This document shows positions 35,064 to 42,085 of a DNA stretch of 64,000 nucleotides, in pieces (the stretch's first letter is position 1; each line of letters opens with the position of its first letter). Origin of the DNA: Candidatus Peregrinibacteria bacterium CG11_big_fil_rev_8_21_14_0_20_49_14 (lineage in GTDB: Bacteria; Patescibacteriota; Gracilibacteria; Peribacterales; Peribacteraceae); contig PCVP01000016.1 in the NCBI GenBank assembly GCA_002787035.1, positions 304-64,303 on the forward strand, given 5' to 3'. Under the pieces are notes generated by a model that saw nothing but the letters and a program-made list of their open reading frames with translations, was not told where the DNA came from and ran no database searches. Made by a program: the position numbers and the translations under genes.

Positions 35064-35124
35064 TTGATTGCTATACATATACTTCTTACGGACATAGTAC
35101 CACTGTTGAGTGATCTACATGAAG

Positions 35125-35135
35125 CCCCCCCCCCC
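35125..35135. repeat. Poly-C tract of 11
   Basis: Eleven consecutive C residues lie about 60 bases upstream of the secreted protein's start, in its presumed leader or promoter region. Such homopolymers are prone to slippage and can switch expression, but they are also prone to sequencing error. Confidence 0.8.
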
Positions 35136-35239
35136 ATTTGCCGCTTGCAAAAGCTTACATTTGTCTTTTTATATCTCTGGAGCCACCGGTTTTTCGTTCG
35201 ATACAGCTTATAGCGTCATTCAGGAATTCTAAAGAAGCC

Positions 35240-35295
35240 ATCGCGAAGCGTGGCGAGTTTATCCTGAGCTTGTTGAAGGGCCGCGCTGGAGCGAT
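35240..35295. repeat. Palindromic repeat element, copy 2 (long form)
   Basis: ATCGC/GCGAT outer arms and GCGTGGC/GCCGCGC inner arms match copy 1 at 21866-21899, but the loop is replaced by about 25 bases containing TATCCTGAGCTTGTTGAAGG. That insert resembles a short repeat I know from many unrelated bacterial genomes. This copy also lies past the 3' end of a minus-strand tRNA. Confidence 0.75.
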
Positions 35296-35318
35296 TCTTT
35301 ACAAGGGAAGGAGAGTCC

Positions 35319-35347
35319 GTGAGAGGAAACCGTAGGTTTCCTTTCAC
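35319..35347 (-). terminator. Hairpin terminator after tRNA-Thr
   Basis: GTGAGAGGAAACC and GGTTTCCTTTCAC pair over 13 bp with one G-T wobble and a 3-nt loop, starting 6 bases past the tRNA 3' end on the minus strand. A pyrimidine-rich tail (GGACTCTCCTTCC) follows instead of a clean T-run. Confidence 0.65.
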
Positions 35348-35352
35348 GAAAC

Positions 35353-35429
35353 TGGAGCCACCTCCGGGATTCGAACCCGGGACCTACCGCTTACAAGGCG
35401 GTCGCTCTAACCAGCTGAGCTAAGGTGGC
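35353..35429 (-). tRNA. tRNA-Thr (anticodon UGU)
   Basis: The acceptor GCCACCT pairs with AGGTGGC. The D arm is GCTCAGCTGGTTAGAGC, and the anticodon stem ACCGC/GCGGT closes CTTGTAA (anticodon TGT in DNA). The T arm is CCGGGTTCGAATCCCGG. Discriminator T and an encoded CCA (35353-35355) end the gene, unlike the tRNA-Arg above, where CCA is not encoded. Confidence 0.96.
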
Positions 35430-35452
35430 AGTTCACAAAGGCTACGAATTTG

Positions 35453-35481
35453 TTGAATGAAACGCAAGAAAGTAGGATACT
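35453..35481 (+). promoter_or_regulatory. rnpB promoter
   Basis: TTGAAT (35453-35458) and GATACT (35476-35481) are 17 nt apart, and the predicted start is right at the 5' P1 helix of RNase P RNA. Confidence 0.65.
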
Positions 35482-35488
35482 TAGATAC

Positions 35489-35958
35489 CCTGTTCTTTGA
35501 GATGATCGCCCCGCATCTGCGGGGAGGAACGTCCGGGCACCAATGGAACGCCCTGCGGGTAACGCCCGTCGCCGCGCCATATATACGGTAAAGGCGCAGT
35601 AGGACCAGTGCCACAGAGACGAGTCCCGCACTTGCTGCTTGCAGCATGCGGGGATTGAAACGCCTCGGAGTACCGAGGGTGGTGGCTTGCAATCTGCATT
35701 GAACTGATTCAGTTCCGTGCCTTCGATACCTTCATGGATTTCTAATCCTCCAAGTATCAAAGTGTGAGTTCACGACCGGTAAACTCTTGGCGGTGCAAGG
35801 AGGATTTGGGTAGGAGGAATTTTGCTCTGGTTCCGGAGCACCACCTACTCCTCCGCGTTGAGGTCTGCGAGTAATCGCGATCCCAGATAGATGATCATCA
35901 CTCCGTACCAAGCAGTGTCGAAGTACGGAGGACAGAACCCGGCGTACCGAAGGACAGG
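35489..35958 (+). ncRNA. rnpB: RNase P RNA (bacterial type A-like)
   Basis: Catalytic RNA that matures tRNA 5' ends. The P4 5' strand and CR-I lie in GGGGAGGAACGTCCGGGCACC. Then come GGTAACGCCCG, the central CCAGTGCCACAGAGACGAGT (CR-II/III region), ACCGGTAAACTC, and the 3' conserved block GACAGAACCCGGCGTACCGA. P1 forms between CCTGTTCTTTG (35489-35499) and CGAAGGACAGG (35948-35958). The GGT of the L15 loop that pairs with tRNA CCA appears as TTTGGGTAGGAGG. At about 470 nt it is longer than the common ~380-400, mainly from added stems around 35690-35760 and 35810-35850. Confidence 0.95.
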
Positions 35959-35962
35959 AACA

Positions 35963-38212
35963 CTATTGCGAAGACTCCGAAGATTTTTTCTTCGGTGTTT
36001 TTCGCACTGTCTTGGGAAGTGTAATCGTAAAAATACTTCCCTTTTTCTCCGTACTTTTAAAACGTATGGAGCCGTGCAAATTTTCCATCAACATGCGCGA
36101 AATGTAGAGTCCGAGTCCGCTTCCGTCCGTATCCGTAAGCAGTACGTTCTCCGCTCTAAACAGGCGTTCGAAAATTCTTGGTTGAGACTTTTTAGGAATA
36201 CCGATGCCATTATCTTCTATGTGAATTTCGTATTCTCTATTTTTGACGTTCATGGAAACTTTTACTTGTCCGCCCTCTATGCCGTATTTTACGGCGTTAG
36301 AGAACAAATTCTGAAACACAATATGCAAAAGAATGGGGTCCGTATTGACCATGTATGGCCTCTTTGGAATTTGTACTTCACAAGAAATTTTTGAAACCTT
36401 CGCCAGAGAACGAAGTTCTTCGGATATATCTTGCACAAATTCCGTGAGATTAATTTTTTGATTTGCAGGCGAAATATTATTACCCTCCAAACGAGCGGCA
36501 TGCAAAAGCGCATCCACCAGTTTCGCCATACGCTTCGAGGCGGTATCCATTTCCTGCAGGTATTCTTTCTGTACCGAAGAAAGTTTTGGCTCTCCCGCAC
36601 TGCCGAATAATTCAATGTACCACTGCAAAGAAGAAAGGGGGGTACGCAGCTGGTGAGAAGCCAAAGAAATAAATTCTGATTTTATGTAATCCACTCGTCG
36701 TTCATCGGTCGTGTCATAAAACACCGCTATTCCACCCAATACTTTTTTCCTTGCGAGCACCGGGCTCACGCTGATGGTAATGGGGATCAGCTGCCCCGAT
36801 ACCCGATACAAACTCCAGCGTATTCCCGGCTCCGTAGGCACTGCCTTTTTCTGGGTAAGACAGCGAAGAACAGGATGAGAGGAAGTGGAAATAAATTTCC
36901 CGTGCTGCGTGAGTCGAAGCACTGAATTAATCGGCTTTCCTACGACATCTGCCTCCTTTTCTCCTATCATATCCGCTGCGGATTTATTGATATCTGTAAT
37001 GACTCCCTTCGCATCCACTGCGACTATTCCGTGCTGTATGGATTGCAATATTGCCCTGTCTTTTTGAAACTGCATACTCAATTCCTTCGTGCGTTGGCGT
37101 ACCTGTCCTTCCAGATCCTTGGAGAATATATCCAAGCGCTTTGCCAAATCCGCGGCTACGTTATCCAGTACTTCCAGCTCATCTCCCGTATGCACCGACC
37201 GACGATATTGCCAATAGCCGGGCTGCAGCTTTGCCATTCGCGTACTCAGGGTTCTTACAGGTTCGGTAACATGACGTGCCAAAATAACAGAAAGCAGAGC
37301 AGCCAACAGAATAATAACAAGCCCGACTGTTGCGAGAGTTGCCCTAAGAGCAAGTACGCCTGCCATTGCCTCGCGTACGTCCATCTTCACCACAAGCCCC
37401 CATCCGAATGTGGGGAGATACCTGTATGCGGCAAACACATCTGCTCCTTCGTAATCTTCGGTCCTTCCCATTCCCTCTTCTCTGCGTACCGCTTTCGCCA
37501 AAAATTCTGACTCATCGTATTCTTCCTGCAAAGACCCAAGGAACAGCAGGCCTCCTACCTCTTCCGCATATCTGTGATGAAGGAGAATAAGATTCTGCCC
37601 ATTTTCCCGACCCAGAAGAACTTCTGCGGTATCACCCAGTGAGGATACGGACAGAATATTCTGAAGTAATGCACCTACGTCATACCGAATGGCAAGTGTT
37701 CCCAGTACCATACCGTTGTCATCTTGTATTTGTGCGTATGCAATATGTCCGCTCCATCCCTTTTCTCCCACTACGGGGATAAGGAGTGTCGGAGCCATGG
37801 TTTTCGGCAATAATTCCACAGGCACTCCAATGCCCATAACAGGGTTTCGTGCGGCATTAAATACGGTAATACCGGCCACAGGTACTCCTTCGTCCAAAAG
37901 TTGTACGAACAAAGACTCTATTGCTTCGGATTTTTTTGCATCCATCGCGCTGCGACGAACCGCATCCCAAGAGGAAAGCAGCGCGGCTCTCTCACGGTCT
38001 TGCTGCAGGCGAGCTTCCAGAAGGTTTTCTTTCGTTGCCACACTGTCTGAAAGTTGCGCCAGTATGGCATGCTCCGTATGTGCGTTCGCAATAATGAAAG
38101 CTGCGACAGAAAGAGTGCATACAGCCACAATCGCAACTCCAAGAACGCACCATGTCACCTGCCACAGAAAGGATCTGCGCTTCTGAAATCTTTGCTGAGA
38201 CGTACTCGACAT
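35963..38212 (-). CDS. Membrane sensor histidine kinase (Cache-HAMP-PAS-HisKA)
   Basis: 749 residues. Order: TM1 (~18-42), an extracellular Cache-like sensor (~43-285), TM2 (~288-312), HAMP (~313-365), a coiled coil (QVRQRTKELSMQFQKDR), PAS (~390-500), HisKA with the phospho-acceptor His (~519) in SLASHQLRTPLSSL, and HATPase with FSNAVKYG, EDNGIGIP and GSGLGLY. No response regulator is adjacent; the receiver protein upstream of pilB is a candidate partner. TATAAT (38235-38240) precedes the ATG by 22 nt. It ends 5 bases from the rnpB 3' end (convergent). Confidence 0.93.
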   Translation of the reverse strand: MSSTSQQRFQKRRSFLWQVTWCVLGVAIVAVCTLSVAAFIIANAHTEHAILAQLSDSVATKENLLEARLQQDRERAALLSSWDAVRRSAMDAKKSEAIESLFVQLLDEGVPVAGITVFNAARNPVMGIGVPVELLPKTMAPTLLIPVVGEKGWSGHIAYAQIQDDNGMVLGTLAIRYDVGALLQNILSVSSLGDTAEVLLGRENGQNLILLHHRYAEEVGGLLFLGSLQEEYDESEFLAKAVRREEGMGRTEDYEGADVFAAYRYLPTFGWGLVVKMDVREAMAGVLALRATLATVGLVIILLAALLSVILARHVTEPVRTLSTRMAKLQPGYWQYRRSVHTGDELEVLDNVAADLAKRLDIFSKDLEGQVRQRTKELSMQFQKDRAILQSIQHGIVAVDAKGVITDINKSAADMIGEKEADVVGKPINSVLRLTQHGKFISTSSHPVLRCLTQKKAVPTEPGIRWSLYRVSGQLIPITISVSPVLARKKVLGGIAVFYDTTDERRVDYIKSEFISLASHQLRTPLSSLQWYIELFGSAGEPKLSSVQKEYLQEMDTASKRMAKLVDALLHAARLEGNNISPANQKINLTEFVQDISEELRSLAKVSKISCEVQIPKRPYMVNTDPILLHIVFQNLFSNAVKYGIEGGQVKVSMNVKNREYEIHIEDNGIGIPKKSQPRIFERLFRAENVLLTDTDGSGLGLYISRMLMENLHGSIRFKSTEKKGSIFTITLPKTVRKTPKKKSSESSQ

Positions 38213-38264
38213 GGATATGGGTATGAATCGTTAAATTATAGCATAAAATGCCATTTTAAACCAC

Positions 38265-38290
38265 AAAAACCCCCGGCAGGCGCCAGGGGT
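38265..38290 (-). terminator. Intrinsic terminator after pilin 1
   Basis: On the minus strand CCCC-T-GGC and GCC-GGGG form a stem with one bulged T and loop GCCT, followed immediately by GTTTTTG. It lies 22 bases after the stop of the 38312-38782 prepilin and separates the pilin genes from the kinase gene. Confidence 0.8.
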
Positions 38291-38311
38291 CCCGTGAACC
38301 GAAAGAAACGG

Positions 38312-38782
38312 TTATCTGGTCACTGTTATTGTGCTTGCTGCCTGCTCTGTGGCAGGGGCAGAAACCGTAATTCGTCCATTGGTATCCTGCACAATGAAGT
38401 ACAAGGTTCCTGTGGAAGTTGCGTACTGAGGATCTGTCGGCAAGCTCACCAGGTATGTTCCCGAGAGCATACGAAGGTTTACGTCTCCTGCAGCCGTACA
38501 AGTAGCAGGAGCAAGAGTCTCGCGACAAATTTCTCCGGCAGTACCGGAAGGAATGTTGCCGGGAAGGTTGCCGTTATTATCGATAGCATACTGATACACC
38601 GCGTTGAGCACGGTGTTCACGTCGCTGCGACGCTGGGCGTCACGGGCGTCACCAAGCTGCTTGGTGGGGTTGATGGCAACGATGACAATGGAAGCCAGAA
38701 TCGCGATAATACCGATGACGAGCAGGAGCTCGATGAGCGTGAATCCCACTCGGCTCATGCGAGGAGAAATGCGTGTGGACAT
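38312..38782 (-). CDS. Type IV pilin-like prepilin 1
   Basis: A 156-residue class III-signal protein with a short basic leader, the prepilin cleavage site (SRVG before FTLIELLLVIGIIAIL) with Glu at +5, and an α1 helix followed by INPTKQLGDARDAQRRSDV. The C-terminal globular part has a Cys pair (ICRETLAPATC) and ends in TITVTR. An internal ATG (38758) would give a shorter leader (MSRVG) and is equally plausible. Processed by the prepilin peptidase at 52825-53613. Its first ~70 residues are nearly identical to those of the next pilin. Confidence 0.92.
   Translation of the reverse strand: MSTRISPRMSRVGFTLIELLLVIGIIAILASIVIVAINPTKQLGDARDAQRRSDVNTVLNAVYQYAIDNNGNLPGNIPSGTAGEICRETLAPATCTAAGDVNLRMLSGTYLVSLPTDPQYATSTGTLYFIVQDTNGRITVSAPATEQAASTITVTR
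38574..38770. repeat. Direct repeat shared by the two pilin genes, copy 1
   Basis: About 197 bases that match 39160-39356 with only about eight mismatches by eye. They cover the start region and the first ~65 codons of both pilins, while the 3' halves of the genes are unrelated in sequence. Confidence 0.85.
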
Positions 38783-38863
38783 ACGAAAGAGGGAAGGAAG
38801 ATAGAGTGCTTACGGGAAGCACAGCGAATGCTGGAGAAAAGCTTAGCACACTTTTTCATGCTT

Positions 38864-38894
38864 CAAACCCCCACCTCGAGAAGATGGGGGTTTG
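38864..38894 (-). terminator. Intrinsic terminator after pilin 2
   Basis: CAAACCCCCA and TGGGGGTTTG form a perfect 10-bp stem with an 11-nt loop, 16 bases past the stop of the 38910-39365 pilin on the minus strand. The TTT at the end of the stem supplies the weak U-run. Confidence 0.75.
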
Positions 38895-38909
38895 AACGAA
38901 AGCAAGAAA

Positions 38910-39365
38910 CTACCGCGTAACGCTTATGAGTGCGTCTGCCTGCTCGTACTGATCTGCGGAAACCGTGACACGATTGCTCGCCGTGAGCTGAATGTTGTAC
39001 ATCGTATCGTTTCCTGTTGCTCCACTCGGATCCACAGGAAGACTGACAAGGTACGTACCTGTAAGGACGCTCAAGTTACAACCGTTGGTCACACCGGCAC
39101 AGCTATTGGTGAGACAGATGTTGCGATCTGTCGTATCGATACAGCTCGGCAGCGTGCCATTGTTATCGATAGCATACTGGTACACCGCGTTGAGCACGGT
39201 GTTCACGTCGCTGCGACGCTGGGCATCTCGCGCGTCACCAAGCTGCTTGGTAGGGTTGATGGCAACGATGACAATGGAAGCCAGAATCGCGATGATACCG
39301 ATGACGAGCAGGAGCTCGATGAGCGTGAATCCCACTCGGCTCATGCGAGGAGAAATAGTTTTCAT
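38910..39365 (-). CDS. Type IV pilin-like prepilin 2
   Basis: A 151-residue paralogue of prepilin 1 with the same cleavage site and α1 helix (GFTLIELLLVIGIIAILAS) but a different globular domain containing four cysteines (SCIDTTDRNICLTNSC, GCNLS) and ending in ALISVTR. The start at 39365 (MKTISPR) follows a strikingly pyrimidine-rich stretch (39370-39405 on the minus strand). In-frame codons upstream do not look coding. The tandem arrangement suggests a major and an alternative pilin. Confidence 0.92.
   Translation of the reverse strand: MKTISPRMSRVGFTLIELLLVIGIIAILASIVIVAINPTKQLGDARDAQRRSDVNTVLNAVYQYAIDNNGTLPSCIDTTDRNICLTNSCAGVTNGCNLSVLTGTYLVSLPVDPSGATGNDTMYNIQLTASNRVTVSADQYEQADALISVTR
39160..39356. 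repeat. Direct repeat shared by the two pilin genes, copy 2
   Basis: Partner of the repeat at 38574-38770. Identity stops sharply upstream of the start region and within the globular-domain coding part, a pattern expected from duplication followed by gene conversion or strong selection on the α1 helix. Confidence 0.85.
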
Positions 39366-39504
39366 AATAATAGGGAGGGGAAGGGTTGGGAGGGAAGGAG
39401 CAGATCGAATACATACCACTCACGATCGTACTGTTGGATGTGATTGTAGCAAATATTCGCTACTTACCGCATGTTTGTCTTGACGTTGACCAATGAATAT
39501 TTTC

Positions 39505-40140
39505 CTAGCTACAAGGAAGTGTGAACGCGGAAGGGGAGCACGACCCTCCGTTGCAGTACCCCCAGGTAAACATGCCGGTGCCACTGCATATGGGAGCACT
39601 GCATCCGCAAGTACCGTCTTGAGTATCATCCGGAAAGAGTGTTACCAGCGCATCGAAGGTACGCGTGTAGAGGGGATGGTTTGGCAATGCAATGGATTTG
39701 GCTATTGTGAATGTAATATACACACTCGACCTTTCTGTGTTCACAGACGTATTGGTAGCAGTAAACTGTGTAGCCTGCAGACTCCCCGAATCCGTAAGCG
39801 GACGCAGTACATTTCCCTCTCCCACCATCAGCGCTCCGCTGAGCAGTCCAAAAAGAGTCGGGTTTTCAGTATCAGACGTCATTTGCAACGTAAGAACAGC
39901 GCCAGTAGAAGCCATAGCAGGAAATAAAATACGTTCTGCCCTTCGCACTCTTCGTGTAACAGTTTGGAGTAATTGAATTCCAGCCTGATCCACTTCTGCA
40001 ACGGTATTCTGTCTCACTCGTTGCTCATGGGAAGAAAAAAGCAGTGCCAACACAACGCCGGAAGTAAGCGCAAAAAATCCGAGAAACAGCAACAGCTCCA
40101 CAAGAGAGGTGCCAGATCGGTTTGGAAAAGTATGCTCCAT
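39505..40140 (-). CDS. Prepilin-like minor pseudopilin (PilW/GspJ-like)
   Basis: 211 residues with cleavage site RSG before TSLVELLLFLGFFALTSG (Glu at +5), then a long helix and a β-rich domain (residues ~70-180). The C-terminus is Cys-rich (GTCGCSAPICSG, later GYCNGGSCSPS, LPCS). It overlaps nothing but starts 2 bases from the stop of the PilX-like gene, so it is co-transcribed. The frame extends to 40161, but that would overlap the upstream gene. Confidence 0.8.
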   Translation of the reverse strand: MEHTFPNRSGTSLVELLLFLGFFALTSGVVLALLFSSHEQRVRQNTVAEVDQAGIQLLQTVTRRVRRAERILFPAMASTGAVLTLQMTSDTENPTLFGLLSGALMVGEGNVLRPLTDSGSLQATQFTATNTSVNTERSSVYITFTIAKSIALPNHPLYTRTFDALVTLFPDDTQDGTCGCSAPICSGTGMFTWGYCNGGSCSPSAFTLPCS

Positions 40141-40141
40141 A

Positions 40142-40561
40142 TCAGTATGAGCAGGAAACAAAGGATGAAACTTCCTGCCATGTGCTTATGGTAACACTCG
40201 GAAGAATGCGTTCTATGAGAATCTCAATTCTACGAGCCGTATCTCCTCGCACTCCCTCCGTACAAAGAGTGCGATTTTCATTTCCTATCCCACCCACGGA
40301 GAGAATTTCACATGTACCGCTTCCCACTGCCATCTGCTCTCTGCCAGCGTACGTATTATCGGCACGTAAAAGAAGGAGAGCATGGTCCGCACATGCCTGC
40401 GCATACGCAAGTGCCTCACCGGATTGCTCCAGAGAAAGCCCTGTTCTGGCAGCCGATGTGGAAAGCAGGAGAACGGAAGTTGTAATGGCTACAGCCACCG
40501 CCCCGACCACCAGTACGCTGAGGAGAAAAATGTAGCCGGGTTTTTGTGAGTGCTGTTTCAT
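40142..40561 (-). CDS. PilX/GspK-like pseudopilin, 139 aa
   Basis: A short basic N-terminus (MKQHSQKPG) followed by a membrane helix (YIFLLSVLVVGAVAVAITTSV). There is no Glu at +5, as is usual for the PilX/GspK tip class. The C-terminal domain has four Cys (ACADH, GTCEIL, RTLCTEG, SCSY). Its start overlaps the stop of the propeller-pilin gene by 4 bases, so translation is coupled. Confidence 0.75.
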   Translation of the reverse strand: MKQHSQKPGYIFLLSVLVVGAVAVAITTSVLLLSTSAARTGLSLEQSGEALAYAQACADHALLLLRADNTYAGREQMAVGSGTCEILSVGGIGNENRTLCTEGVRGDTARRIEILIERILPSVTISTWQEVSSFVSCSY

Positions 40562-42003
40562 GATCCCGGTTTAAAAATTTCCAAAGCATCGTTGGTCGCA
40601 AGAAAGATTCTGTCTTTCGCAATGTCATAAAAAATACCGTTGGCACTGCCGTTGGCACTGTTGTAAATTTCCACTTCCGCCTGCAGGCCGGAGGAAAGTC
40701 TGCCCGGCATAATTATCTGCAGTTCTTTATCGGGATGATCGGAAGCTATGAAGGCATATCTTCCGCCAGGCTCCACTGCGATATCCAGAGCGGAGCTTCC
40801 TATTTCGTGGTACCACGGGCCCGGAGGAGGAGAAGGAACGGGACTGTCTGCGATATCGAACAGAACAATTTCTTCGATGATTGTTCCATCGAGACGTCCG
40901 AGCAGGAGGCCGGTACCGAATGTGACTGCCGCATTGCCGTCATAGACATCCGTAAGGTTGTACCCTATTCCCGGAGCATCCTGTATGTCTGCGGGATCAA
41001 AGACATCTGCTATGCGCAATTCTGCGACGTTATCGGTATTCCCCGAGTAGAGATACGCCTGTCGAATTGCAATATCCATATATCCTCCCGGAGCATCGAA
41101 CGCATCCTGTAACGTTAACATTCCGCCGGTGGCAGCATAGGAATATAGCTCACTTTCCGAACCGTCTTCACTCGTACCGACAAACAGTGACTCGTTGAAG
41201 TAAGCGAGAGCACGCGCCCTGTCGTCACCGGGAATATTAATTTCGTGTATGACATCCGTCGGCAACAGTGAAGTGGGAGACGATATATCGTAGGATCTCA
41301 GTTCGGATGATGAGTCGGATGTAAGCACATAGAGCACGTTCCCGACTGCCAGAAGATCGTACCCCGCCGCACTGAGCGAAAATGCATTCGCCACTCGCAA
41401 TGGGCTGGCAAGATTTGATACATCGAAGACGTACAATCCCGCCCCGTTGATACTGGTGACGTATGCATAGTTACCTTTCACTATGACTTTCTGAAAAAGA
41501 GGAAGCCCTCCGTCCACGTATGAACCTTCGAGCGAGACATTACTCCAGTTGCCTATGGGCTGCTCTATGCGCCAATTTGTGATTTCTGTGTTCAGTACCA
41601 CAGATCCGGATCTTCCGAGTCCGTGATTCCACTGCGTGCGGGCACCGGCCAACACGGTATCGGAGCCCGAAGCGGCAATGGTGACTCGGGACACGTATCC
41701 GTCCGATGTCAGCGTACCCGTACCAAAGAGCTCCCACACTCCTCCCGCACCTATACGCACTCCGTGATCACCGGGAACGAGAAGATCAAAGTCTTGATCT
41801 CGTATGCTGCGCAACGCTTCCAAAGATTTTTCTGCCAAATACACTCCGCGCATTCTGTCTCCGCTGGAAAGAAATCCTCGCTGACTGAACAGTAAACTTG
41901 TACCTGCTGCTGAAATAAAGAGACCGAAAACAACAATACCCAAAAGCGCATCCAGAAGCAGGAATCCGTCGCGAGCCTTCTTGAAAGAGTGTTGGGCATT
42001 CAC
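40558..42003 (-). CDS. Prepilin fused to an LVIVD-type β-propeller
   Basis: 481 residues. The N-terminus has a prepilin signal (KKARDG before FLLLDALLGIVVFGLFISA) with Asp rather than Glu at +5. After a pilin-like stretch to about residue 150, the rest consists of repeats such as NYAYVTSINGAGLYVFDVSN, NVLYVLTSDSSSELRSYDIS and AYLYSGNTDNVAELRIADVF, the LVIVD propeller pattern. It is a candidate tip adhesin or ligand-binding pilin. The start is placed at GTG 42003, 7 nt after TATAGT (42011-42016); GTG at 42012 is the alternative. Confidence 0.8.
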   Translation of the reverse strand: MNAQHSFKKARDGFLLLDALLGIVVFGLFISAAGTSLLFSQRGFLSSGDRMRGVYLAEKSLEALRSIRDQDFDLLVPGDHGVRIGAGGVWELFGTGTLTSDGYVSRVTIAASGSDTVLAGARTQWNHGLGRSGSVVLNTEITNWRIEQPIGNWSNVSLEGSYVDGGLPLFQKVIVKGNYAYVTSINGAGLYVFDVSNLASPLRVANAFSLSAAGYDLLAVGNVLYVLTSDSSSELRSYDISSPTSLLPTDVIHEINIPGDDRARALAYFNESLFVGTSEDGSESELYSYAATGGMLTLQDAFDAPGGYMDIAIRQAYLYSGNTDNVAELRIADVFDPADIQDAPGIGYNLTDVYDGNAAVTFGTGLLLGRLDGTIIEEIVLFDIADSPVPSPPPGPWYHEIGSSALDIAVEPGGRYAFIASDHPDKELQIIMPGRLSSGLQAEVEIYNSANGSANGIFYDIAKDRIFLATNDALEIFKPGS

Positions 42004-42038
42004 CGTGCCCACTATAGTAGCAGTTGGTATGCCACATG

Positions 42039-42073
42039 AAAAAAGGGGAGGCCCATACCCGCCCCCCTTTTTT
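42039..42073. terminator. Bidirectional terminator between pilin genes
   Basis: AAAAAAGGGG (42039-42048) pairs with CCCCTTTTTT (42064-42073), a perfect 10-bp stem with T-runs in both directions. It lies 13 bases after the stop of the 989-residue pilin gene. Confidence 0.8.
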
Positions 42074-42085
42074 TAGAATCATGAA

